Of a stretch of DNA of 64,000 nucleotides, positions 51,145 through 58,417 are shown piece by piece. The position numbers and the translations under genes were made by a program. This DNA is from Oscillospiraceae bacterium (GTDB lineage Bacteria; Bacillota; Clostridia; Oscillospirales; Oscillospiraceae): positions 1 to 64,000 of the forward strand of contig SVLT01000004.1 of the NCBI GenBank assembly GCA_015067845.1, given 5' to 3'. Each line of letters begins with the position of its first letter. Position 1 is the stretch's first letter. Below the pieces are notes generated by a model. That model was not told the origin of the DNA. It ran no database searches and worked only from the letters and a program-made list of their open reading frames with translations.

Positions 51145-53007
51145 TCATTTTTTCCGGGACTTTTTCAAATACAGCGGCAGAATTGTGTACGCCACGCACA
51201 GCAGCGCCACGCCGGAGTCGGCAAACACCGCCGCCCACATGGAAGCATAGCCCAAAATACCCAAAATCATGACACTCAGCTTCACCGCCAGGGCAAAAAC
51301 AACCGTGTTCCGGGCGATTTTTCGGGTTTCCGTGGCGATGCGTATGGACTGGGAAATGGCGGATGTCCGTGCGTTCATAAACACGATGTCCGCTGCTTCG
51401 ATGGCGGCATCCGTGCCGCTGCCCATAGCCGCGCCCACATCACTGCCGGATAGCACCGGCGCATCGTTGATGCCGTCGCCCACGAACATGGTAGGGCCCT
51501 GTTTTTCCCGGATGGTTTTCAAAATTTCCAGCTTTTCCTCCGGGAGCAGACGGGCATGAACTTCGTCGATTTTCAGAAGCTGCCCCACCTGCCGGGCGGT
51601 GGCTTCCCCGTCACCGGTGAGCATAGCGGTGTGGATGCCCATTTTCTGCAATTCCCGGACGGTCTGCGCCGCATCCGGCTTTACGGTGTCGCCCAAAACC
51701 AGCCAGCCCAAAACTACACCGTTTTCTGCCACATATACCCGGGTTCCGGACGCATTTGGTACATCAACCCCGAACCGGGCCAGGAGTTTTTCGTTGCCGC
51801 AGAGGATCTCTTTTCCGTCCACCACAGCGCGGATTCCATGGCCGGCGATCTCCTCCACCTGCCGGGGTTGGGGCAGAGAAAGTCCGTCTGCCGCGGCAAC
51901 GATACTCACCGCAATGGGATGGGTGGAGTGCTGTTCGCAGGCGGCGCAAAGGCGCAGAACCTCCTCCCCGCCTACCACCTCCTGAACGGAAAAATCGCCT
52001 TTGGTGACCGTGCCGGTCTTATCCAGCACAACTGCTTTGATATTCGCCAGCGCTTCCAGGGTCAAGCCGCTTTTGAAGAGGATGCCCTGTTTTCCCCCAA
52101 CGCCGATCCCGGCAAAAAAGGCCAGTGGCACGCTCAAAACCAGCGCGCAGGGGCAGCTCATGACCAAAAAGGACAAGGCCGTGTACACCCAGTAGCTCCA
52201 CTGTCCGGTGAGTAAGGACGGAACAAAGGCAGCCAACGCCGCAGCACCCACCACAACGGGGGTGTAAATTCTTGCGAACCGGGTGATGAAGCGGTCCATT
52301 TTGGGCTTTCCGGCGGCGGCATTTTCCACGCTTTCCAAAATCCGGGTGACCATGGAGGTCTGCAAGGTCTTTTCGGCCCGGATGATCAGTTGTCCGGAAG
52401 TATTCACACAGCCGGAGGTCACGCAGTCCCCGGGTCTGACGGATGCGGGCACCGGCTCGCCGGTGATTGGGGCGGTGTCGATGCGGCTTTCTCCGCTGAC
52501 CACCACGCCGTCCAAAGGGATCCGGTCACCGGGGCGCACCAACAGCAGATCGCCCACTCGGGCATCTGCGGCAGGGATGGTAACGGTTGCATCCCCCTCC
52601 ATGCGCTGGACCGTTTCCGGGCGCAGATCCACCGCTTCCATGATCTGTTTGCGGCTCTTTTCCACGGCCCGATGCTCGAAAAATTCTCCGATCCGGAAGA
52701 AAAGCATCACGCCCACCGCTTCCGGGAATTCTCCGATGGCGAAGGCTCCCAAAGTGGCGATGCTCATGAGGAAATTTTCGTCGAAAACATGGCCTTTGAT
52801 CACATTTTTTGCAGCATCGGCCAAGACTTCCCAGCCCAACAGCAAATAGGCGGCAATGAAAAGTCCCAAGCTGAGCCAAGGGATTCCGGCGGTAAGCAAA
52901 CCCAGTACAAAAAGGCCCGCGCCAAGGAGCATCCCTATGGGCGATTCTTTTTCCTCGTGGTGATGGTGATCGTGATGACAGTGGTGGCAGCTGCAATTAT
53001 GTGACAT
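51145..53007 (-). CDS. Heavy-metal P1B-type ATPase (Zn/Cd/Pb class)
   Basis: This 620-residue metal exporter has a His/Cys-rich N-terminus (CSCHHCHHDHHHH) in place of a folded HMA domain. Eight membrane helices are predicted. The actuator motif is ITGEPVPAS, the transmembrane metal site SCPCALVLSVP, the phosphorylation site DKTGTVTKGDF and the nucleotide motifs HSTHP and GDGINDAPVLSGSDVG. The intramembrane CPC together with a His-rich tail indicates Zn/Cd rather than Cu. Start at 53007 from GAGGAGGG. A consensus promoter with an ArsR/SmtB-like dyad lies directly upstream. Confidence 0.92.
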   Translation of the reverse strand: MSHNCSCHHCHHDHHHHEEKESPIGMLLGAGLFVLGLLTAGIPWLSLGLFIAAYLLLGWEVLADAAKNVIKGHVFDENFLMSIATLGAFAIGEFPEAVGVMLFFRIGEFFEHRAVEKSRKQIMEAVDLRPETVQRMEGDATVTIPAADARVGDLLLVRPGDRIPLDGVVVSGESRIDTAPITGEPVPASVRPGDCVTSGCVNTSGQLIIRAEKTLQTSMVTRILESVENAAAGKPKMDRFITRFARIYTPVVVGAAALAAFVPSLLTGQWSYWVYTALSFLVMSCPCALVLSVPLAFFAGIGVGGKQGILFKSGLTLEALANIKAVVLDKTGTVTKGDFSVQEVVGGEEVLRLCAACEQHSTHPIAVSIVAAADGLSLPQPRQVEEIAGHGIRAVVDGKEILCGNEKLLARFGVDVPNASGTRVYVAENGVVLGWLVLGDTVKPDAAQTVRELQKMGIHTAMLTGDGEATARQVGQLLKIDEVHARLLPEEKLEILKTIREKQGPTMFVGDGINDAPVLSGSDVGAAMGSGTDAAIEAADIVFMNARTSAISQSIRIATETRKIARNTVVFALAVKLSVMILGILGYASMWAAVFADSGVALLCVAYTILPLYLKKSRKK

Positions 53008-53028
53008 AACGCCCTCCTCAATTCTATG

Positions 53029-53046
53029 TATGAACAACTATTCATA
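53029..53046. promoter_or_regulatory. ArsR/SmtB-type operator-like dyad upstream of the metal ATPase gene
   Basis: TATGAA and TTCATA, separated by six bases, form an 18-bp interrupted palindrome at the expected transcription start of the ATPase gene. The arrangement resembles CzrA/SmtB-type sites (TGAACA...TTCA). No ArsR-family gene is in the window. Confidence 0.5.
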
Positions 53047-53057
53047 TGTATAATATG

Positions 53058-53086
53058 AGTATACACCCTATTGCGTGTCTTGTCAA
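53058..53086 (-). promoter_or_regulatory. Promoter of the metal ATPase gene
   Basis: On the minus strand, TTGACA (53086-53081), exactly 17 bp, TATACT (53063-53058). The near-consensus strength agrees with control by a repressor bound at the adjacent dyad. Confidence 0.75.
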
Positions 53087-53108
53087 CAGGGTGTCCGTAA
53101 AAGAATAT

Positions 53109-53275
53109 GTCATCGCGAAGGAGCATAGCGAAGCGATTGTAAATCGCTATGATTGCCTGTGGCAATCATTCAATCGCTTATGCGACTGTGGCGATCTCCT
53201 GGTATAATGCCGCAATACGGCAGATGCTACCGGGAGATTGCCACGTCACCCCTCCGGGGTTCCTCGCAATGACAT
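53109..53275. repeat. Intergenic repeat, family C, copy 3
   Basis: It runs from GTCATCGCGAAGGAGC to CCTCGCAATGACAT with internal hairpins GCGATTGTAAATCGC, GATTGCCTGTGGCAATC and GGCGATCTCCTGGTAT / ACCGGGAGATTGCCAC. It shares its central part with the copy at 31712. Together with the next copy it occupies most of the 361-bp gene-free stretch before the RluA gene. Confidence 0.75.
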
Positions 53276-53293
53276 ATCAGATACGATAGCGTG

Positions 53294-53352
53294 TACGTTC
53301 GGCGATGGGGATTGCCACACCAGTGACATCGGTCACTGGTTCGCAATGACAT
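53294..53352. repeat. Intergenic repeat, family C, partial copy 4
   Basis: GTTCGGCGATGGGGATTGCC, the hairpin ACCAGTGACATCGGTCACTGGT, then TCGCAATGACAT. It corresponds to the partial copy at 16303 with a different central hairpin, as if the hairpin were exchangeable. Confidence 0.7.
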
Positions 53353-53368
53353 GAATGAGAATATTAGG

Positions 53369-54220
53369 TTATGCATCCAATTTGGACTCCACCGTCATAC
53401 TTTCACCGGTGATCGGGTGGGTAAATCCGATTTTCTTCGCGCAGAGCCGCTGGGTAAAGATCCCCATCTCTACGCTGATGGCTTGAGACTGCGCTGTGCC
53501 GTATTGGGGATCGCCCAGGATGGGAAAGCCCATATGGGCGCAATGAACGCGGAGCTGGTGGGTTCTGCCGGTGATGGGTTGCAATTCTAGTTTACATAAC
53601 TTTTCGCTACGTTCCAACACCCGGTATTCCGTCACCGACGGTTTACCGTCCTCCCGCACTTCCCGGAGCAGACTGGGTAAGGGCTTCCGGGCGATAGGGG
53701 CATCGATGGTGCCCGCCTCCCCCTCTGGGCCGCCGAAGGTAACGGCGTGGTAGGTTTTCTGCATTTGCCCGGCCTGCAACAGCGCATTGATATGGCCGTT
53801 TTTCGCCAACAGCACCACCCCAAAGGTATCCCGATCCAGCCGGGTCAGGGGGTGAAAGGCGCAGCTCTGCCCGGTTTTTTCGTAGTAACCCATGACAAAA
53901 TTCGCCAGCGTGCCTGTATTCCGGGAACGGGAGGGGTGGATGAGCATACCTGCCGGCTTGTCCACTGCCAGAACGTGGTCATCTTCATATAGGATTGTCA
54001 GATCTCCCTGCTCCGCAGGGTACTCCACTTGGGGAGCATCCAGCAAAACGGTGATGGTATCCCCCGTTTGCACGGCAAAGTCCGTATGCTCCGGTTTGCC
54101 GTTGACCAAGATCTTTTCATGCCATTTCAGCCGGTTGATCAGTCCGGCGGACATGGCCATTTCCTCCCGCAAAAAGGACGACAGCCGCCCATCCCGGATG
54201 GCGATATGAGTCAGTTGCAT
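53369..54220 (-). CDS. RluA-family pseudouridine synthase
   Basis: This 283-residue rRNA-modifying enzyme has an N-terminal S4-like RNA-binding region (FLREEMAMSAGLINRLKWHEKILVNG). The catalytic domain carries VDKPAGMLIHPS, the active-site Asp in HPLTRLDRDTFGVVLLAKN and GRTHQLRVHCAHMGFPILGD. The usual S/G of RLDxxTSG is replaced by Phe-Gly here (DTFG). The ATG at 54220 follows GAGGAA; upstream in-frame codons fall in the family A/B repeat and are rejected. The target uridine is unknown. Confidence 0.9.
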   Translation of the reverse strand: MQLTHIAIRDGRLSSFLREEMAMSAGLINRLKWHEKILVNGKPEHTDFAVQTGDTITVLLDAPQVEYPAEQGDLTILYEDDHVLAVDKPAGMLIHPSRSRNTGTLANFVMGYYEKTGQSCAFHPLTRLDRDTFGVVLLAKNGHINALLQAGQMQKTYHAVTFGGPEGEAGTIDAPIARKPLPSLLREVREDGKPSVTEYRVLERSEKLCKLELQPITGRTHQLRVHCAHMGFPILGDPQYGTAQSQAISVEMGIFTQRLCAKKIGFTHPITGESMTVESKLDA

Positions 54221-54249
54221 AAATGATTCCTCACCTATCCTCAAATGAA

Positions 54250-54465
54250 TGTAGGGGGCGGCAATCTGCCGCCCGAAAGGCTTCCCCTTGAGGGGAAGCT
54301 GGCATTTGCGAGGTACGAGCAAATGACTGATGAGGTGTAGGCTGTGAAACAGCCGTAAAAATAGTCCTTGTCGCTTGCACGACACCACCACATCCGTCAA
54401 AAATCAAAGATTTTTGACACCTTCTCCTCAAGGAGAAGGCTCGGGCGGATATTATCCGCCCCTAC
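54250..54465. repeat. Family B repeat interrupted by a nested family A repeat
   Basis: The left arm GTAGGGGGCGGCAATCTGCC (54250 on) and the right arm CGGGCGGATATTATCCGCCC ending CCCCTAC (54442-54465) are family B ends. Between them sits a full family A element (54276-54441). The order shows that A entered an existing B copy. The region 54221-54531 holds only this and the rplT terminator. Confidence 0.75.
54276..54441. repeat. Intergenic palindromic repeat, family A, copy 4
   Basis: It has the same ends and internal words as the copy at 49971 (GAGCAAATGACTGATGAGGT, GTGAAACAGCC, CACCACATCCGTC, AAAATCAAAGATTTTTG). Differences are concentrated in the central loop (CGCTTGCACGAC versus CGCTTACGCGAC). 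Confidence 0.88.
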
Positions 54466-54494
54466 CATTTCTGTTGATACATTTTCTAAACGCA

Positions 54495-54523
54495 AAAAGG
54501 TCTGCCGCGATGCAGCAGACCTT
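54495..54523 (-). terminator. Terminator of infC-rpmI-rplT
   Basis: On the minus strand AAAGGTCTGCTGC, short loop, GCGGCAGACCTTTTT, nine bases after the rplT stop. Confidence 0.8.
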
Positions 54524-54531
54524 TCAGATGC

Positions 54532-54888
54532 TTAGTTCAGAGCAGCCTTTGCCTTCTCAACGATAGCAGCGAAAGCAGCGGTGTCGTTGATAGCCATTTC
54601 GGACAGGCTCTTGCGGTTCAGTTCGATGCCAGCCTTCTTCACGCCGTTCATGAACTTGGAGTAGTTCAGACCGTAAGGAGCGACAGCAGCGCTCAAACGG
54701 GCGATCCACATGGTACGGTAAGCACGCTTCTTCTGCTTGCGGCCTTCGAAAGCGTAGTTGCCGGACTTCATAACGGCCTGCTTGGCCATCTTGAAGTGCT
54801 TGGACTTGGAACCCCAGTAGCCCTTGGCCAGCTTCAGGGTAGCATTTCTTCTCTTGCGCGTCATCATTGCGCCTTTAACTCTTGCCAT
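54532..54888 (-). CDS. rplT: 50S ribosomal protein L20
   Basis: This 118-residue basic protein ([43 protein letters not shown]...) is essential for early 50S assembly and in Bacillus and E. coli represses its own operon through the leader. [19 protein letters not shown] and [17 protein letters not shown] are typical. It is the last gene of infC-rpmI-rplT, 18 bp after rpmI. Confidence 0.97.
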   Translation of the reverse strand: MARVKGAMMTRKRRNATLKLAKGYWGSKSKHFKMAKQAVMKSGNYAFEGRKQKKRAYRTMWIARLSAAVAPYGLNYSKFMNGVKKAGIELNRKSLSEMAINDTAAFAAIVEKAKAALN

Positions 54889-54906
54889 TTGTCTATCCTC
54901 CTATTC

Positions 54907-55104
54907 TTACTTGTAGGGAATCATCTTCTTGATTGCTTCTACGTTGGTAACATCAGCGTAGGCAGTTGCGCGAAGATGACGGGTCCGCTTGGTGGTCTTC
55001 TTAGTGAGGATGTGGCTCTTGTAAGCATGTGCTCTCTTAACCTTACCGCTCTTGGTCAGGTTGAATCTTTTCTTAGCACCGCTATGGGTTTTCAGCTTGG
55101 GCAT
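54907..55104 (-). CDS. rpmI: 50S ribosomal protein L35
   Basis: This 65-residue protein has the L35 pattern [45 protein letters not shown]. It is the middle gene of the operon; AAGGAG precedes its ATG. Confidence 0.97.
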   Translation of the reverse strand: MPKLKTHSGAKKRFNLTKSGKVKRAHAYKSHILTKKTTKRTRHLRATAYADVTNVEAIKKMIPYK

Positions 55105-55136
55105 AGTAGGTTCTCCTTCCGTATCTTTGGTTAATT

Positions 55137-55655
55137 TTATTTACTGTTCTTAGGTGTGAGGAACATCGCCATGAAGCGACCTTCCAGCTTGGGGTTCTTT
55201 TCCATGTTGGCCGTTTCGGCACAGCTTGCGGCAAAGTCCATCAACAGCTTTTCACCCAGATTGGTATGTGCCATCTCACGGCCGCGGAAGCGGACGCTGA
55301 CCTTCACCCGGTTACCGTCTGCCAGGAATTTCTGAGCAGCCTTGATCTTGGTGTTCAGGTCATTGGTGTCGATGCTGGGACTCATGCGGATCTCCTTGAT
55401 CTCCACGACCTTCTGGTTTTTCTTGGCTTCCTTCTCACGCTTCTTCTGGTCGAAGCAGAACTTGGAGTAATCCATGATCTTGCAGACCGGAGGAACGGCG
55501 TTGGGAGAGATCTTCACCAGATCCAAACCCTGCTCGTCGGCAAGGGCGTTGGCCTGCTCGGCAGACATGATACCCAGCTGGGCACCGTCTTCACCGATGA
55601 CGCGAAGCTCCTTATCCCGGATCTCCTCATTGAGTTGATGATCTAACTTTGCGAT
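55137..55655 (-). CDS. infC: Translation initiation factor IF-3, probable ATC start
   Basis: This factor prevents premature subunit joining and checks start codons. It shows the N-domain ([30 protein letters not shown]), linker and C-domain ([44 protein letters not shown]). I place the start at the ATC at 55655, eight bases after GGAGGTG. The only in-frame ATG nearby (55670) overlaps that site, and infC genes commonly use rare AUU/AUC starts that IF-3 itself disfavours. With the ATC start the protein has 172 residues. Confidence 0.9.
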   Translation of the reverse strand: MAKLDHQLNEEIRDKELRVIGEDGAQLGIMSAEQANALADEQGLDLVKISPNAVPPVCKIMDYSKFCFDQKKREKEAKKNQKVVEIKEIRMSPSIDTNDLNTKIKAAQKFLADGNRVKVSVRFRGREMAHTNLGEKLLMDFAASCAETANMEKNPKLEGRFMAMFLTPKNSK

Positions 55656-55675
55656 GGTAAGCACCTCCATTATGC

Positions 55676-55703
55676 GCAAAAAAGCGGATGCCAAAGCATC
55701 CGC
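55676..55703 (-). promoter_or_regulatory. Leader attenuator (terminator) before infC
   Basis: In the leader, GCGGATGC, loop TTTG, GCATCCGC followed by TTTTTTG forms a typical intrinsic terminator about 20 bases before infC. The message starts near 55795, so the leader is ~140 bases with several pairings possible (CCGCAAGCGAACGCG). This layout is that of the L20/IF-3 leader of Firmicutes, where excess L20 promotes termination; I infer the same here. Confidence 0.7.
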
Positions 55704-55801
55704 ACATTCACACAGAAATCCCCTATGGAGAAAGTGGAATATAAACCGTTTCGCGTTCGCTTGCGGTGAGGCGGATGTTCAGCCTTCTTCATTACCTGAG
55801 C

Positions 55802-55830
55802 ATTCTAGCACAGTTTTTTCCCCTTGTCAA
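55802..55830 (-). promoter_or_regulatory. Promoter of infC-rpmI-rplT
   Basis: Minus strand TTGACA (55830-55825), 17 bp, TAGAAT (55807-55802). Confidence 0.75.
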
Positions 55831-55881
55831 GGGTATTTTATTGAAAAAATTGTGTTTTATACATGGCAAAAGCGGATAAAG

Positions 55882-56613
55882 TTATGGTAGAGCCGTCACC
55901 ATCGTTCCCGGGCCTGGGCGAAAGGACGAAAGCACCTGGATTTTCACGTCATGCTCCTTCGCCAGCTCCACACAGCGGTCATGGAGCACCTGAGCGCCCT
56001 GCCGGGCGAGGCGGAGCATATCGTCATAGCCGATGGTATCCAGCCGCACCGCATCGGAAAATTTTCTGGGATCCCGGTCGTAGACACCGTCCACATCCGT
56101 GTAGATCTGGCATTTGTCCGCGCCCAAAAATGCCGCCAGAGCCACCGCAGTGGTGTCCGATCCGCCCCGTCCCAATGTAACAATATCCCCGGCGCTGCTC
56201 ACTCCCTGAAATCCGGTGACCACCACGATCTTCCCTGCCGCCAATTCCCGTCCGATGCGGTCACCGGATAGCCGCAGCACCCGGGCATCGCCGTAGTTGC
56301 CGTCCGTCATGAGTCCTGCCTGCCAGCCGGTCAGGCTGATCGCCGGGTGTCCCATAGCCTGTATGGCCATAGCCATCAGACAGGCGGACATCTGCTCCCC
56401 CGTGGCCAAATAGCTGTCCAGCTCCCGCTTGGACGGCGCTGCCGAAATGTCCGAAGCAGCAGAAATCAGATGATCCGTGGTGTCCCCCTGGGCGGATACC
56501 ACCACCACGACCTGATTTCCCTCCTGGGCCGCCCGGATGACCCTCTCTGCTGCCCGGTGGATCCGTTCTCCGTCCGCCAGGGAGCTTCCGCCGAATTTTT
56601 GCACGATTCGCAT
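55882..56613 (-). CDS. Aspartate kinase, catalytic domain only
   Basis: This 243-residue protein would phosphorylate aspartate, the first step to Lys, Met, Thr and diaminopimelate. VQKFGGSSLADGERI at the start, GEQMSACLMA near residue 75, LGRGGSDTTAVALAA near 158 and TDVDGVYDRDPR near 181 are all present. The protein ends at VLSSFRPGPGTMV, exactly where the catalytic domain of ordinary ~400-residue aspartokinases gives way to two ACT domains, which are absent. The sequence after the stop shows no continuation. Start at 56613 behind GGAGGTG. Feedback control by lysine or threonine should be missing unless another protein provides it. Confidence 0.88.
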   Translation of the reverse strand: MRIVQKFGGSSLADGERIHRAAERVIRAAQEGNQVVVVVSAQGDTTDHLISAASDISAAPSKRELDSYLATGEQMSACLMAMAIQAMGHPAISLTGWQAGLMTDGNYGDARVLRLSGDRIGRELAAGKIVVVTGFQGVSSAGDIVTLGRGGSDTTAVALAAFLGADKCQIYTDVDGVYDRDPRKFSDAVRLDTIGYDDMLRLARQGAQVLHDRCVELAKEHDVKIQVLSSFRPGPGTMVTALP

Positions 56614-56666
56614 CTTGTTCACCTCCATGCTATTGTACGCAATGAGGCGAATAATGGTGCAAAACG

Positions 56667-56700
56667 AAAAAACAGGTCTGCAAAAGCAGACCTGTTAAAG
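56667..56700. terminator. Terminator between the ACT-protein gene and the aspartokinase gene
   Basis: AACAGGTCTGC, loop AAAA, GCAGACCTGTT with A tract before and T's on the minus strand (TTTTTTCG); it ends the ACT-domain transcript, so the aspartokinase is probably transcribed mainly from elsewhere. Confidence 0.75.
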
Positions 56701-56707
56701 ATATCGC

Positions 56708-57148
56708 TTAACCGGCGATGATCTCCGCCTTGATAACACCAAAGGCGTTTCTCAACTCGCTGAGCAGTTCTTCCAGAGAGACCTCCATATCCGTTAGTTC
56801 CGCGGAAATGGTCACCAGGGCATGGCCATTGGTGGGGATAATGGAATTGATGGTCAGGACATTGGCATTGCGCTTGGCATAGACCATCAGCAAGGATGAC
56901 AGAACACCGGGCTCGTCGTGGAGCATCAGCTGGAATGTGATGATCCGGCCCGTGGTCATATTCTGGAAGGGCAAAATGGCATCCCGATATTTATAAAAGG
57001 CGCTTCGGCTGATCTCCATGCGCTTGGCCGCCTCGTTGACCGTGGCAGCTTCGCCGGTTGCCAGCAGCCGCTTTGCCTCGGCCACTTTCAGAAAAATCTC
57101 CGGCAATGCGGATGCTTCAATAATGTAATACTTGGGTTGCTTGACCAT
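56708..57148 (-). CDS. ACT domain protein (UPF0735/PheB family)
   Basis: This 146-residue protein joins an N-terminal HTH-like helical region (YYIIEASALPEIFLKVAEAKRLLATGEAATVNEAAKRMEISRSAFYKYRDAILPF) to a C-terminal ACT domain (GRIITFQLMLHDEPGVLSSLLMVYAKRNANVLTINSIIP). PheB-type proteins are thought to be amino-acid-sensing regulators linked to homoserine or aromatic metabolism. Next to an aspartokinase lacking its own ACT domains, it is a candidate regulator of that pathway. Start at 57148 after GGAGG. Confidence 0.88.
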   Translation of the reverse strand: MVKQPKYYIIEASALPEIFLKVAEAKRLLATGEAATVNEAAKRMEISRSAFYKYRDAILPFQNMTTGRIITFQLMLHDEPGVLSSLLMVYAKRNANVLTINSIIPTNGHALVTISAELTDMEVSLEELLSELRNAFGVIKAEIIAG

Positions 57149-57277
57149 AAAACAGCTTCCTCCATCCTGTTGTCGTCGAATGCGACGCATTTTCTATGAA
57201 TGATTAAACCCATTGTACCATATTTTTTTCAAAAAGCAACCCCCAGTTGTGGACTTTTGTCTTGGAAAGGTGAACAC

Positions 57278-58324
57278 ATGGCCTCAAATTTTTCCCGCAA
57301 ACTGTTTTATATTCCCCTGATACTGGCGCTCCTATGGCTCGCCCTGCGGTTTTTGCTGCCCATTGCCCTGCCCTTTCTTTTGGCGGCGCTGCTGGCCTTG
57401 GCGGCGGAGCCTTTGGTGGTCAGTCTGAACCGATATCTTCGTCTGCCCCGGGGCGCAGCCGCCGCGGTGGGTGTCACCGTGGTGCTGGTGCTGACGGTGC
57501 TTGCCCTGCTTGCCCTGTGCGCCTTTCTTGTGAAGGAACTGGGCACGCTGGCAGGCATCCTGCCGGATCTGGAGAGTGCCACCATGTCCGGACTGGACTC
57601 CCTGGAGCTTTGGCTGCTGAAGCTGGCGGAAAAAGCGCCGGACAAGATCAGCCCCATTCTGACCCATGGCGTGGAGGGGGTATTCTCCAACGGCAGCGCC
57701 CTGCTGGACGGCTTGACAAGCCGGCTTCTCAGCCTGGCCACTTCCCTCCTGAAAGCCTTGCCGGACAGCGCCCTGGGTCTGGGAACATGGGTTTTGGCTT
57801 CCTATATGATCTCCGCCCGGCTGCCCAAAATCCGGGTTTGGATCCAGAATCATCTGCCGAAAGCCTGGCACGAAAAATATGCCCCCTGGCTGCAGACTCT
57901 GAAAAGGACGGTCTGCGGCTGGCTTGTAGCCCAATCCAAGCTGGTGGCCATTACCTTCGGCATCCTCATCGCTGGATTTTTTCTTTTGCGGATCGAGCAC
58001 CCCATTTTGTGGGCGGCGGCCACCTGTCTGGTGGATATTCTGCCCATTCTGGGCACGGGTACGGTGCTGATCCCCTGGAGCGTGGTCTGCTTTTTGCAGG
58101 ACGACGGTCTTCGGGCTGTCGGACTGCTGGCGATCTACGCAGTCATCAGCCTGCTTCGCTCCATATTGGAGCCCCGGTTTGTGGGTAAGCAGCTGGGGCT
58201 GGATCCGCTGATCACCCTTCTTTCCATTTACGCCGGATATCGGCTGTGGGGACTGCCTGGAATGCTCCTGGCTCCCATTTTGGCAGTCACCGCCTCACAA
58301 ATCTTTCTTCAAGCCAAAAAGTAA
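57278..58324 (+). CDS. AI-2E/PerM-family membrane protein, YtvI-like
   Basis: This 348-residue protein has about seven hydrophobic segments. Two lie at the N-terminus (PLILALLWLALRFLLPIALPFLLAALLALAAEPLV), a long amphipathic middle follows, and FGILIAGFFLLRIEHPILWAAATCLVDILPILGTGTVLIPWSVVCF is near residue 235. The end LRSILEPRFVGKQLGLDPLITLLSIYAGYRLWGLPGMLLAPILA is typical of the family. Length and sequence style fit the sporulation protein YtvI. Start at 57278 behind GGAAAGGTG. Confidence 0.85.
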   Translation: MASNFSRKLFYIPLILALLWLALRFLLPIALPFLLAALLALAAEPLVVSLNRYLRLPRGAAAAVGVTVVLVLTVLALLALCAFLVKELGTLAGILPDLESATMSGLDSLELWLLKLAEKAPDKISPILTHGVEGVFSNGSALLDGLTSRLLSLATSLLKALPDSALGLGTWVLASYMISARLPKIRVWIQNHLPKAWHEKYAPWLQTLKRTVCGWLVAQSKLVAITFGILIAGFFLLRIEHPILWAAATCLVDILPILGTGTVLIPWSVVCFLQDDGLRAVGLLAIYAVISLLRSILEPRFVGKQLGLDPLITLLSIYAGYRLWGLPGMLLAPILAVTASQIFLQAKK

Positions 58325-58355
58325 CCACATTTCCGACAAAATTCCAAAGTCCCTA

Positions 58356-58384
58356 TTGTGCAAACGGCATATTTTTGATATAAT
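58356..58384 (+). promoter_or_regulatory. Promoter of recJ
   Basis: TTGTGC (58356-58361), 17 bp, TATAAT (58379-58384). It probably drives recJ, rel, dtd and beyond. Confidence 0.6.
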
Positions 58385-58417
58385 GTTAAGAAAAAGTTAT
58401 ATTGGATGTGTATTGCC

